Below, piece by piece: positions 1 through 12,048 of a stretch of 64,000 bases of DNA. This DNA is from Lytechinus pictus (taxonomy: Eukaryota; Echinodermata; Echinoidea; Temnopleuroida; Toxopneustidae). The stretch covers positions 22,804,603 to 22,868,602 of the forward strand of contig NC_087254.1 of NCBI RefSeq assembly GCF_037042905.1, written 5' to 3'. Position 1 is the first letter of the stretch; each line of letters starts with the position of its first letter. The position numbers were made by a program, and so were the translations under genes. The notes under the pieces were generated by a model. It searched no databases. It was not told the DNA's origin and worked only from the letters and a program-made list of their open reading frames with translations.

Positions 1-167
1 TCTATTGTGTATGGAACAAGGATATGTTGCTGCCCCACAATCTCCCACCAATCTATGGCATAGGCCTACTGGCCTACATTATTTTTTTCAAAGTAGATGA
101 AAAACATGTAGTCATTGGTTAACTGTGTAAATTGGGAACTGCATGATAAAGAAAATAATAAATTTAC

Positions 168-3100
168 CCTTTTCTCTATAATCTTCTTCATCGCTGCTCG
201 ACCTTCTCCTGCGTCGTCTTCTTCTGCGATAATCATCATCGTCATCATCCCGATCATCATCACTATCCTGCCGTAACCTTCTACCCATCTCCTTCTGCCT
301 CTCCTCATCCCTTTCTCGTTCTTCCCTTTCACGTTCGTCAGCCATGCTGTCCTCTGTATCGCTGTCGCTGCTGCTTTCAGCTCTCCTCCTCTCTCGCTCT
401 CTCTCGTCCTCACTATCGCTGTCATCAGTCTCCATCTCGTCTGATTCATTCTTTCTTTTCCTTGTCTCTTCCTCCATGTCCTCATCTTCATCGGAGGATA
501 GCTCTTCATCTAAAGAAGGAATTTAAATAGGTACATCTCATTCATATGTATGTTCTGATAAAGCTCAGCATTACTTTTCATAGTGAAAAGACATGGTGAG
601 ACTAATTGCCCCATCTGTACTTATAAACACGGATTATGCTCTTTGGGTTTAAAAATGAGCGGGTGAAGTAATGCCATACTGACTTTATCAAGATGTCAGA
701 ATTCCAGTTTTATGACATAATGATACATCATTGTGATATCAGAAGCCATGCTAAATGCATAACACTCTGCATTATTGTGCTTTGTAGGTTATAAGATTTT
801 GATTAGTCAATTTCACTTTTAATTGGGTTTTAGTCGGCTGAGGTCTTTAACAAGGGATGCAAATTTACTGAATTCCCACATAAGTCACAAAGTAACAAAG
901 GGAAGTCAAATGATGAGGTACAGCTTGACAGTGGCAAATCTCTGGGAGCAAGGGGCATGTACCCCAGGCACTACTTTTGGGGAGGGGGGGGGGGGACAAA
1001 AAAGAAAAATTATTTTTAAAGTAGAAATAGGTCGGGTTTTATAAGTTCTCTGAAAAATCCTTGAATATTAAATCTAAAGAAAATCAAAATAGATCATGAC
1101 AGAAGTTCTTATTTCTTAGCTTCAAAACAAAGTAATATCTTAATATGATTTTAATACGTACATTATAATAATTTTTTAATTAATTTTCAACTTAATCATT
1201 AGAAAAATACTTTCAACTGGTTACTAACAAAGTACATGAAGGAGGACATTCAGACATAGTGATCAAGTACTGACCTCTTTCAGCTCTCAGCAACTGTTCC
1301 ATTTCATGTACAGCAGCAAGATGTGGAGGAAGACCCGAAGGGGGTCCAGGGGGCGGTACAGATACCCCTGGTGGCAAGCCCGGTGGTGGTCCTGGGGGTG
1401 TCTTCCCATTGGGAAGGCAGTATGGCCAGGTCAGGGTGGGTAGCACGGGAGGAAGGGTTGCCATGAACGGGGGCGGTATCAACGGTGGGCTGTAGGGAAG
1501 ATTAAGCAAATGATGGACATTAAGTTATAGTCGTGGGTAAGGCATTTGAATAATTCAGAATATTCAAATTTAATATATTTTGCCTATAAAATGCGATTAA
1601 AACAACAATGACTAAATATGACATCACAAACACATCCCTAAAGCAGAAATTAAAAAGTCTGCAAGACAAACAAAACATAGGTTTGCTTTGGTTTTATTTG
1701 CCATATAAAAATGTGCACTGTACAAAATTTGAGAATTGCAACTGAGAATGTTAAGATTATACAAATACTAAAAACATATGAATGGAATTCTCTATTCAGA
1801 GTCATTGATATACCGGTAATGGTCCACTACTGTATTGCAGTTCATACCCGTGTCACATTTGCCCTAAGGTGGCCTTACGGCGAGTCAAAAACAGTTGTTT
1901 TAACATTTTTTGTACCAGCTACATGTAGGTGGTTTGAATGAAATTGAATATAACAGCTGTTTTTGACTCGCCGTAGAGCAAACGTGACTCGGGTATTAGT
2001 CTCACATCACTTCTGTCATATGTTACTATTTTGTATTTTGAATATAAGATTTACCACAACTTTTAAGAGAATATCAGAATATCATATTCACTGTGGAATG
2101 AATGATAAAATAAAGTTGAAATTCATTTCTTTCATTAGAAGGGGCTTTGAAGCTATTTAAACAATATAATTCCAATACCTACATGTAGTAAGAACACATA
2201 TTTAAAATCAAGGTGAAACAAACTTCCTTGAGGAATACTTTACTTACCCATATGATGAGCTTTTCTTCAAGATGGAGGGTGGTTGTGCCCCTGGGAGGGG
2301 GATATCCTGAGGGAGGGGTATGGCAGAGGGGGCTGAGGGTAGAGGAAGAAAGTATAGATATTATCAGGTCACCAATTAATTAGTTTTCATTACCAGTTCC
2401 CAGCAGAATAGTATCAAAGATGTCAAAACAAACACAGCGTGGAAATCAAGAACATGTTTTTCATAAAAGTCTTTTCTAAATAATCTATGATTTATTTGTT
2501 GGTAGGAATCTGGGGAGCGTTATGTGAAAGGACCTGTCAGGTGTTTTGCCTGACAAGGTATATTACACACATGTCAAAAAGTAATATTTTTCAAAGATTT
2601 GATAATGAATTGGGTATTGACTAAATCATATTCATTCATGGCAACTTCATATGTTCAATGAGAAATCCACATATTGCTTACATTATTGAAAAAAAATGAA
2701 ATATTTCATATTTCATAAAAAGACAAAGCTAACAGTGAGTGTGTGACATCAATGGATCCCTAATTTGCAGACAGACTGTGTTGATCACATCACTGTTTTG
2801 TGAAATTAATTTTTATAAGCAAAAATTGGAAATGTCATGACTTTCTTATCTGATTTATATGAAATATTCTGTTATATGTTTTTTCTCTATTTATTCAAAT
2901 CAATTCTTGTTGAGATGGACTCTACCTTGAAAACATAAGAATTATGAAAGTATCTTACCATTTGGGGCATCTGGGAGCGGGATAGATTCCACCGTCACCT
3001 GTCTTGCATCTCTAATAGCCTCTGCAATCAGAAACAAACATTCAAAATATATATTTCATCATGCAAGTGAATATAATTACAACTTCTTTTTCAGTATACA

Positions 3101-6100
3101 TTGAAAAAATAGAAATTGACATCCCATTTCAAGTTGTCCTTTCCTTACATACGTGGAGAACTACTTTGAGAATGCAGTCTTCATCCTAATCCAGCAAATT
3201 TACTTCTTAGATGCATTCCATGCCGTATACTTTGATTCACAAACACACTTACTTTATACAGACTTTTTTTTTTTTTTTTACTTTCAGATATTTTGGGGGT
3301 CTTTTTAATTAAAGTAGGTCCCCCGTCCAGCATAAGTCAATCTTCCAAATGTGGAATAATCACCTTTTACTATCAGCGAATCAGATTGAAGGATTTCAGA
3401 GGCTTATAAATGTAACTGTCAATTTTTTATTGTCACAAGATTTATGAAACAGACCCCAGAATAATCATCTAATTCAATGCATTATTTCTGACCAGGGTCC
3501 TGTTTCAAAAGACTTGTTATAATAACAAATGCAAGGTTTCTATAACAAATTTACTATCAGCGAATCAGATTGAAGGATTTCAGTGGCTTATAACTGTAAT
3601 TGTCAATTTTTTATTGTCACAAGATTTATGAAACGGACACCGGAATATGCAAACATGTGTTAAATATCTTTCGCCTACGTCAAAGAGATTTGACTTATTA
3701 ACCAGAGTCACATCTTGCTTTAATTTTTAACTATTGTTTTTTTTTTCTGATCTGCTTATTAATTCATGTTGATTTTTAATTGGTTTGATTACAGCACATA
3801 TAAACAAAATTTGACACTCCAAGATTGGGTAAATAATTTACAAATAATACAGCTTGGAAAATACCAACGATGTAAGTGAAGATCAAATAAAAAATGGAAA
3901 AGCATACGTCATGCAGATTTCATCCATCCGGACACTGTTGTATAGAAGTTACCATTATGGTAACTTTGCCATGCAATGGTAACTTGAATGGAATCCTTGA
4001 TTCTGATTGTCTGTTGATAAGCGTTACCATGGTAGTTACTATTGGATGGCAAATTGTCCATAATAGTAACTTTTATGCAATATGGCCCTGGATATCCAAT
4101 TCCTTCAACAGTGTTTAAGAATATTTTGTAAATTGAATAATTTGAGGGCATTTTTCTCACCATATTCCTTGACTTTTGTCGTTCTCTGTTTTTCATATTT
4201 CTTCTCTGCCTTCTTAAAATCATTGTAACGTTCTGGTTCCTCACGACTCTGTGGATAAAATATTGGAAACATCATAATGACCATCGTCATATTCATGATC
4301 ATCATCATTATTACCACCATCATCATCATCATCAAAATCACCACAACTATAATCATTATCACCCACCACTATCTAATAGCCCTGAAAGACATCAATGTAT
4401 ACTCATCTAAAAAAAAATACATTCTTCCTTGAATACATGTACAGATAACATATTACAGACTTATTATTTTTCAAAAATGAAATTGAAAAGTTGTTGAAAA
4501 CCCCAAAGAAAAATAATTTTAGTCATTTGATATGTTCTTGGCTCTTGCAGGGACCCCAACTTCTGTAATTAAGCTATAATTTTGATTTTTTCCCAATAAT
4601 AAAGATTTTCTATTGCACCTTTCACACATGTGTTTTATGAGATACATGTACTTATTTATCTAATCTGACAATGAATTCAAACAACTTTAAATGAATTATC
4701 TTGGGATTTACATGGACTTTAAAAACAAGCTTTCAAGCTATACTGTGCAGCCTTAATTCTGTATTCTTATGAAATGATTCACAATGTAAGAATTTTTACT
4801 AACTCACATATAGTTTTAAAACTCTATCAAGGGTTTCTTTTATTTTCTTTCTCTTTTCCTTGATAACTTTCTCATTCAGGTCTGTCTTCACCTCTGGATT
4901 CAACTCTAAAAGTGAAACAAGAAAAAAAAAATTTATTAATAACATAGCTAAGAGGGGGGGGGGGATAAATGATAACTCCCAATTTAAACTAATGTAAAGA
5001 TAATAAGAAGAGGAGAAAATAGAAAGAAAAAGAAGATGCAAGTATGGATTAGGGATGGCTTGATCATGTTACTTGATAACTTTTTTTAAAATTTTAACAA
5101 GATTAATAAAAAACCATCCCTCCCCACCAACAAAAATATATTAAAAAAAACTGCTGTCACCCATTATATAATGTTGATTTAATATTTCTCAAAATGTACA
5201 TTTTTTATACATTTAATAATACCTGCAAAAGTTATTGATATTTCATTAATGATCTTCAATTAATTTTGTTCTAAAGTATTTGAATTAATTAAACTCACTC
5301 ATTTCTTCAACTTCAGAAAAAAAGTTGTTACAATAACAAGTAACCTAATTTATCAAGGGCAGTAATGAGCACAGAAAAACCTTGGTTCATCCAGTGTTGA
5401 GACAATATATGTGACTTTGATGATCTAAACCAAGACATGCATCACAGTACATTCGGGGGAAAACCCCATAAAATAAATGCATTTTCAACTGAAAATTCTG
5501 ATCCACCAAGTGTAATATGGGCAAGAGTAACTCACCTAGTTCATCCAATGCTTCTAAGTCTTGTAGTAAACCCAATGGATCTTTGTTCTTCAAGACAGCA
5601 GCTCTCACTGCCATACGCTGCTTCTTGTTCTAATAAACCAACAAGAAAGTCAAACACCAATGATAATGTGAATATGAATTTGGGGTTGACTTGACTTTAA
5701 ATATATAGAAAAAGGTGATGAATGTACATGTATGAAATGAGGCAATGTATGAATTATAAGTACATTATCCATTACATCACATTTATTTTGTCATGAAGCT
5801 CATTTCATCCTGTATGACATGTTTCCACATACATGTAATCAACGAATGGTATCAGATTCTTTAAAAAAAAAAAAAGAATTCTCCAAATTGCATTGGTAAA
5901 AAATTCTTGAAACGAGGATACTACAGTGATCAAGAACACAATATGGACATTCTACAACAGAGACCACCACATGAAGGCCAACTGAATTTCAGAGAAAGAA
6001 CATCTCACTCTCCCACTTCATTACTTTATTCTGACCACATCACTTGTGTACTCTGGCTGAGCATAGGTTTAAAGTTTTGACACAGTGAGGGTGAACTTCA

Positions 6101-7427
6101 CAGGTTTCTATGGAATATTATCAGTAGCTCTAAGAACATATCAATTCATGCCATGAGTCAGTCTCTTCTAATTTATATTTGAAATCTGATATGCTTTACA
6201 ACATGAAATATTTAAATTTGAATGATTTATTATTAATTCATGGAAACACTTGTCCCATACATGAACATGTACAGAAGTCAGAACAAAATGAAAGACTTTG
6301 TAATCACTTACACAGTATGTGACAATGTGTAGTCAGAGACACACTGAGGTGTAAGTGATCAAAACGACTTGTTTTAGTTTTATATCAATATAATTTATCC
6401 AGTCAAGAAGGAGGCAAGGGGAGGAAACCATGAGACCCCATATTTACTAAACTACAAGGTTATTAAAGTACTTGCCTTCTTTAATTCCCTCTTTCTTGCT
6501 TCCTTCCCTGTGAAAATAAAATATACAATTGTAAAATAAATGTTTAATTGTCCTCTAAAGTCTTTATTTTAAAGGGCTAATGCTAACATCAAGATTTAAC
6601 AGAAATCCATCCAATCCAAGCCAGCTCCATGTCCCAAGAATTACAGAACATGCCCTAAATTCATGAGAGGTTAAAGCCAAAATTAGGTTTTGAAGCTGTA
6701 TTTCAGCTTCAATCTCATCATCATTGTGCAAATTCTCAGTCAGACATTGCTTCGCCATAATTTTTATTTAAACTGAAGTTAGCGACCAAAATCATGCAAA
6801 CATGCGGCAAATAAACAGGTGTGCTGCCGCAGACAAATCTTTTGGTCACTAACTTCAATCCATGTCAAAATTACGGCAAAGCCAAGTAGACCTACTAAAA
6901 AAAAAAAGATAACGTCGAGATTGGAGCCGAAATACAGCCTTTCCCGATCGCGATATCTCAGACTCAGGACAAGGTCACAAGCTGGACAAGCGGTGGACAT
7001 ATTTTTATTGACTTCGTCTTCGGAATCGGATGTGACCGAGTCTGACTCTGAGAGTGAGAGACTTGCCATCAATCATCATATTTGCAAACAATTCTGGTCA
7101 TGCTGGTGGGGAATTAGCTCGAAGTCGGCCGGTGCAAAACTGCATTAGCACCACTGGCATTGCCATTTGCATTAGCATCTCGATTTCGATTGGCATTGCC
7201 AATGGCAAATGGCATTGGTTCTATCATTGATACCGCCAGGCATAACAATGCATATTTATCTGCGTGTGGGACCAGGCCTTAATAAAAATAGATTGTCCCA
7301 ATCCATCCCGAAGCACTCACGCATTCTCATTTCTTCAGCATGATTTACACAAAATTTACTTACTTGCTTGATCAGTAGGATTCATATACTTCCCACTTTT
7401 CGTGGTATTGATCGATCGTCTCCCCAT
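168..7427 (-). CDS. WBP11: WBP11, WW domain-binding protein 11 / Npw38-binding splicing factor (C-terminus beyond left edge)
   Basis: Nuclear pre-mRNA splicing factor. In the family, proline-rich PGPPP-type segments bind WW-domain partners and PP1. Nine exons join in phase on the minus strand: 7364-7427, 6476-6507, 5536-5629, 4808-4905, 4161-4248, 2959-3021, 2248-2332, 1275-1489, 168-509, giving about 360 residues. The start reads MGRRSINTTKSGKYMNPTDQ, the conserved WBP11 N-terminus, followed by RKEARKRELKKNKKQR and VRAAVLKNKDP. Next come NEKVIKEKRKKIKETLDRVL, the ESIPLPDAP and QDIPLPGAQPPSILKK motifs, a PPGPPPGLPPG run, then an acidic and Arg-rich exon (DEELSSDEDED, and RRRRRRRRRSSSDEED). 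The last exon ends in a gtaaat donor, so more exons lie left of position 1. Intron 2 has a GC donor. Introns carry foldback elements and a CAT repeat. The gene diverges from RNPS1. Confidence 0.95.
1844..1996. mobile_element. Foldback MITE-like hairpin in WBP11 intron
   Basis: The left arm ATACCCGTGTCACATTTGC, with GGCGAGTCAAAAACAG at 1879-1894, is mirrored by the right arm reading CTGTTTTTGACTCGCCGTA and then TGACTCGGGTAT. The arms are about 60 bp with a short centre. No coding capacity. Non-autonomous DNA transposon is an inference. Confidence 0.65.
2590..2935. mobile_element. Diverged copy of the AAGTCCACC MITE (see 48985-49587)
   Basis: Shares a string of words in order with the complete element at 48985-49587: ACTGTTTTGTGAAATTAA, AATGTCATGACTTTCTTAT, TTTTTCTC and a terminal GATGGACTCTACCTT, corresponding to GGTGGACTTGTCCTT. 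The left end is poorly preserved. It lies in a WBP11 intron. Confidence 0.5.
3365..3645. repeat. Two direct copies of a ~92-bp segment, 184 bp apart
   Basis: TTTACTATCAGCGAATCAG followed by about 75 further near-identical bases occurs at 3366 and again at 3550, with a few substitutions (cagaggctt/cagtggctt, aaacagacc/aaacggaca). Segmental duplication within a WBP11 intron. Confidence 0.8.
3920..4095. mobile_element. GGTAAC-type foldback repeat beside WBP11 exon 5
   Basis: ACCATTATGGTAACTTTGCC at the left is mirrored by GTTACCATGGTAGTTACTA at the right. The words match the foldback repeats at 19255, 32290 and 34195 in this window. It ends about 70 bp from the splice donor of exon 5. Confidence 0.5.
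4262..4366. repeat. CAT/ATC trinucleotide microsatellite
   Basis: Imperfect (ATC)n and (CAT)n with ATT and ACC interruptions, directly upstream of the splice acceptor of WBP11 exon 5. The long minus-strand Met-rich reading frame over it is a by-product of the repeat. Confidence 0.85.
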
Positions 7428-7600
7428 TTTGGCAGAATTTTAATAGGAATTCTCCTCACGATCACAAAATCCACGGGCACGGTTAAAGCAAATGTACAAT
7501 TATTGTATCTCTATCGATGAGGGCGCGAACACCGATGATGATCTCCCCGCGATTTACCCCCACAAAAAGCAATCCTACAGATCGAGGAGGAATTACTGGG
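7428..7600 (-). promoter_or_regulatory. Likely WBP11 5'UTR and core promoter region
   Basis: Sequence immediately upstream of the WBP11 start codon. It is locally richer in CG dinucleotides (gcgcgaac, ccccgcgatt) than the surrounding AT-rich DNA, as expected for a housekeeping promoter. No TATA box was seen. The transcription start is not located; this is inferred from position. Confidence 0.35.
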
Positions 7601-7742
7601 AATTACTCGGATATAAATATATAATGATAATATATTCCAACATTTCCAAGAATTTAAAATTTCTGTGATTTTAAATATGTTTTCAGATTCATTTGAAGGA
7701 GTCTAGACCGACCAAATTAGGCAACAAGTTTTTCATGGCCCT

Positions 7743-8351
7743 CAAGGGCGGAAATCTCTCCCGGAAGGTATAGGGGACCAGGGGCTGGAAAATTTGACAA
7801 TTAAGCAAAAAAAAATTAAAAAAAGTTTATCACCCCAAATGTAAGGTCACTTCGACCAAAATAAATTTTACAAGCAAAAAAAAAAAAAAAGAAAAGAAGG
7901 TTATCACCCAAAAAGTAAGGTCATCTCGTCCAAAATACATGTTTTATTTCAATTTTGAATTATGTATTTCTTTCCATCATACAAAAAAAGTAGGGGGATC
8001 AACATTTTGATATTTCGAGGCCTCCATCACTTTCAAGCTCCAAGCTTAAGATGGAGGTCTCCCACATTTCTATATATATATGTTCAGTAATTAAAGAAAA
8101 TGTATATATATAGATATAATTTCACAGTCCAGTTGATATTTTATAATGATTTATGTGCATTATTCATTATGTTTAAAAAAATATTTGCCTATTATGTAAT
8201 ATTGAAAAAAAAATATTATACTTGTATATTTTTTGTTTTTGTTTTGAAATGTGGAAATAAAATAAATCAAATCAAATCAAATATTGTGTCCCCATACTAT
8301 TTTGGGTAGGGAGGACGCGTCCCCCTGTCCCCCCTGGGATTTCCGCCCATG
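7743..8351. mobile_element. TIR element with 8-bp target duplication (ATGGCCCT)
   Basis: The ends read CAAGGGCGGAAATC at the left and GATTTCCGCCCATG at the right, inverted copies with one mismatch. They are flanked on both sides by ATGGCCCT (7735-7742 and 8352-8359). The interior has A-rich tracts and a repeated AATCA tail near 8265-8282, and no long reading frame. An 8-bp duplication with CA...TG ends suits a hAT-like element; no transposase is present. Confidence 0.65.
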
Positions 8352-8674
8352 ATGGCCCTGCGAAGCGGGGATGCTAAAGTTCAGCACCTCCTAGCTGAAT
8401 TCTGGAAGATGTAGCGAATTTGGAAATGTAAGGAAAATGACTTTTTTCTAGGGACCAAAACGACCTTCATTTTGTAATGAAACTTTTTTTTTTGCTCGTC
8501 AAATTTACTTCAGCACCCCAGCAAAGGACCCTGAAAAGCTTCTAATGGAATGCTCCATGTTCAAAATTTTGTTGCACAATTAACACATGGCTTAATTTGT
8601 GATGCGACAATTAAGACAATCACAGAACTCTATGTCCACTCTCACAAAATAACAGATAAACATAGATAAATACA

Positions 8675-8960
8675 TAAAGAAGAAGAAGAAGAAAGGAAGA
8701 AGAATTAAGAAGAAGAAAAAGAAGAAGAAGATCGAAGAATTGATTTGTCATACTACTTTTTGCGTTACGTTCTATCTTTATATACCTTGAAATTTATTTG
8801 TCACTGAATCTATAAAGTCGGCCTAAGATTTATTAAGAATTAGGCCTACTATTATCATTATTGTTATTATTATTAATATTACTTTCACCATCATCATCTT
8901 TATTATTATTATTTTCATCCCGGGATTTTCATCACCATTTTTATTGTTATCATCATTATC
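8675..8960. repeat. GAA and ATT microsatellites
   Basis: A run of GAAGAAGAA-type repeats at about 8678-8733 is followed by ATTATTATT/ATCATC-type repeats at about 8850-8960. No gene seen. Confidence 0.8.
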
Positions 8961-9375
8961 TAATATTAGTTTGTTCTTGTTAATTGTTGTTGTTATTCAT
9001 CACTATTAGTGAGAGGTTTTCCTCTGTTCTTTGTTGAAACCGTAATCAATGATGTATTTACATACAGGCTTATATGTTCTCAGGCCTATTTCCCTGTATG
9101 CAACTTATTACTTTTTCCCGCATTTTTTTTTTACTGAAATGGAGTCATCTCGGTGTAGTCAAGAGAAAATCAATCCGATAAATCTGGACAGACCGGGGGC
9201 CGCGAAACGAGGGAGGAGGGGGCTGGGTTGGCTTTAGCCCCCACTTTTTTTTCCAAAACCGTGTACAAAAACATAAAAATTACCGTCGCATTGTTATTTT
9301 TGCATGGTCCCCCCCCCACCCCCCCCCCTTTCACAGCCGTTCTGCCTTCCGCGACCTATAGCTAGTCTGCAGGCA

Positions 9376-9545
9376 CAGACTAGACCTAGACCAAAAGCTT
9401 CGGTCTCCGTTATGTTGGTTGTTCAGCTGAACTCCGTTTTAGTTGGCTTCACTCACCAAATGTGTACGAGGAGAAATTAAAAAAATTAAAAATGTAAAAA
9501 ACCTCCTCGAAACAGACGGCTGCCAGCTGTCTAGCACAGACCCTG
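9376..9545. mobile_element. Short repeat element with CTAGACC ends (family shared with 46743-47190)
   Basis: CTAGACCAAAAGCTTCGGTC, then GTTATGTTGGT and TTCAGCTGAACTCCG, with CGAAACAGACGGCTGCCAGC further right, occurs here and, inverted and rearranged, at 46743-47190. The ends CACAGACTAGAC and (inverted) TCTGTGCTAGAC resemble terminal inverted repeats. Confidence 0.5.
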
Positions 9546-9659
9546 ATTGAAACTTTCAGTGTGTCTCTACGCAAAGACTAGCACATATAAAACTTGCTGT
9601 TGAGCGCGAGAGGGCCTTCAGTATATACACAAGGCATGAGTAGGTAGGCTGCAATTCAG

Positions 9660-9907
9660 ACCCTTTACTCGAGTGAAGGGTTTGCACAGCAGACTATAGC
9701 ATTTAGCCCACTGAACTAGAGATACGTATTTTTAGTTCAGTGATTTAGCCGCCGCGCCCCTCCAAATTAGTCTGCTATGCAGACTCTGAATGGCTCGTGA
9801 AGTGGGATCTGCAGCTGGTTTGCGAAGCAAACCAGCCTGAAAGGGCGAGCGAAGCGAGCCATTTCAGATCTGCAGGCTCTAGTAGACCTAGTCTGCTATG
9901 CAGACTC
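9660..9907. repeat. Cluster of short hairpins with 3-nt loops
   Basis: Several stem-loops follow one another. AGTCTGC-TAT-GCAGACT occurs at 9769 and again 121 bp on at 9890. A 9-bp stem with loop GAA spans 9815-9835 (CTGGTTTGC/GCAAACCAG). CACTGAACTA pairs with TAGTTCAGTG in 9709-9742. ACCCTTTACTC/GAGTGAAGGGT is at 9659-9680. GCGAAGC, known as an unusually stable DNA mini-hairpin, occurs at 9822 and 9849. Confidence 0.6.
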
Positions 9908-10019
9908 CTTGAATCAGCTGTGATACACACACTGCAGATGTGGGTCTACAATTGTAGACTACCTCCAAATCGCATCGATGATGAAAAAAAAAGGGGTCCT
10001 ATAATTATACTGCTGCTAG

Positions 10020-10080
10020 AGGGCGCTCGTTCTGGCCAAAGAAAGTAGCGTTTGCTGCGTCCTTCGGTCCCAGTCAAGAT
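10020..10080 (+). other. Candidate first exon of RNPS1, with a start codon split AT|G
   Basis: The sequence ccttcggtcccagtcaagAT is followed at 10081 by a strong splice donor, gtaagaac. The first recognised RNPS1 exon (15207) begins with G and needs a two-base partial codon upstream. Joining AT to G gives ATG and a protein beginning MPRSRTRSRSRS. The total would be 329 aa, close to vertebrate RNPS1 (about 305). Phase and length fit, but the 5.1-kb intron is unproven. Confidence 0.35.
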
Positions 10081-10674
10081 GTAAGAACAATCGCTTTATT
10101 TCGAACACATCTTAATATTCTCGTCGTAATTTGAAAATTTATGAGTATGCTCGATATGTTATCTTAACATGCATTGTTAAATTTTTGTATATAATCAATA
10201 TATTAGCGTGATGATCATCGTGTCAATTATGCGAATCCATTGACGATCGAAGTCATTTTAATGACTTTATTGTCAATGAGTGGGACTGTACGAAATGAAA
10301 CTCGGTTTCTAATTACGGTTTTCTTGAGTAGATCTACCCTGAAATGAAATCTTATTGTAATGGTTGTACATGTAAAAACTGTCCTCATAAACAAGGACCC
10401 TCGCAGGTAATCCTAAATCCTGGGTATTTGTGTTTAGCCTTTTGCTTTAGGCCTAACCTAGAGTAGCTTGCCTTTTCTTTTTGACTTTTGAGTAAAAATT
10501 TTAGTTTTACTTTTTAGTTTTAAAATTAGCCTTGGCTTTGGCTGCCACATGTCACATCCTACCTCAGGCGATGTTCGTGCAGGCTCCACTTCACTACCGC
10601 TACACTACGCTCCACCTACCCGAACATCGGGACCGTGAACCATTTCGGATATACCGAGTCACAAAGGTCATGAA

Positions 10675-11122
10675 CAGTAGAGGCGCACGGCCAATATTGG
10701 AGACTGTCTCCAATGTGGGAGATTATCTCCAATATCAGAGACTTTTGTAAAGAATTTGGGTATCCAATTTCAGAGACAGTCTCCAGTTTTGGAGTCCAAT
10801 TTCCTTTGTTTACATTTGCTGCAAAAGGATTACCTTGGCGGCAAATGAAAATGTGATAAGCAGATTCCTCATGAAAAATTACCCCTTTTCACCGTCTACT
10901 TTAAAAATTCACCGTCTACTTTTGTTTTGATAAGGATTTTTGTTGTCAATCACACACAAAACAAATGGGCTTCTGATCTCAGTGAGACAAAATTTTGGGT
11001 GGAAAAAAATCATGCTTTTGTTGGTGTTGTTTCTTTTGTCCTTTTGCAAAGCAAGGCTCCAATGTGGGAGATTGTCTCCCCTATTGGAGAGAGTCTCCCA
11101 TATTGGCCGTGCGCCTCTACTG
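10675..11122. mobile_element. 448-bp TIR element with repeated GGAGAC/GTCTCC palindromes
   Basis: The left end CAGTAGAGGCGCACGGCCAA is matched by the inverted right end TTGGCCGTGCGCCTCTACTG, perfect over 20 bp and continuing. It is flanked by ATGAA on both sides. Subterminal palindromes GGAGACTGTCTCC, GGAGATTATCTCC, GAGACAGTCTC, GGAGATTGTCTCC and GGAGAGAGTCTCC line both ends. No transposase. Confidence 0.8.
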
Positions 11123-12041
11123 ATGAAGGTGGGATGGCAATCATGATAATCATAAAAATTAAACAAAAAAAATATAACGAAAAAGATGATTGACTTAATA
11201 TCTTACTCTACACCCGTATTTCACTCCGTGTCCATCCTCCGGTTATCCTCAAAATTTGTGATTTTGGGCCAGTATCTTTCTCCTCACACGTATTATTCAC
11301 GGCTGATTTCAAATCATCGCATGCGATCGCGATCGGTTTGACTTTTAGACATCCGAATTTGAAAATTCAAACAGTTTTGTGAATCGTAGATATTGAGCCT
11401 CATTGTGAGCATATCAAACATGCTGGAACAGCCTTTCCTAATTTTCACCTGAAGTGCCTAATTTAATACCTCATTCATTTTAATGGCCCCAGTAGTAACA
11501 AGAAAGTTATGGTAGTTTTAAGTTCGTACAAATCGCCCCTTCAATTCTTATGTATTCCTTTGTTTTTTAAAACAAAAGTTGTGACCTTAATTGGGGACCA
11601 AGGTGCACTAATACTAGAAAACAACATACATTGGCATATGGAAGTGCCCAACAACACTCCCCAAAATTACAGACGCCGCCGAAACAGGGACATAAAAAAC
11701 ACACTTAGCGTCAGTAGATCTCTTTCAAATTTCACCGCAATGGAGTTGAAATGTTGTTCTATCGGAATAAATACCTTTTAGAGTGGGATGATACCTGTAA
11801 ATATAAATAGCAAGAGGTTGAAAGCAAGGCCAAATTTCCAGTAGCACACAGGGTCGCAAGATCACCGAGTGATATTTTTTCAAGTCTAGACAGCTGCCAT
11901 AAACATTCAACTACGTAAAAACAATGATGTTATGGGGAATAACTTTCCTTGCACATGCAAACACAATACAAAGCAATGCCCCCACAGTCACCCTGCAATT
12001 ATAGGCAGCACACTCAATGCTTCATTCACTTTTGTAACATA
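11123..12041. other. Intergenic, nothing recognised
   Basis: AT-rich sequence between two TIR elements. Short reading frames on both strands show no recognisable domain or splice context. Confidence 0.4.
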
Positions 12042-12048
12042 CCTATAC

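Noticed and set aside
66-526. Additional long frames over the WBP11 acidic exon
   Set aside because: Other-frame shadows of exon 168-509, whose own frame fits the family and the splice phases.
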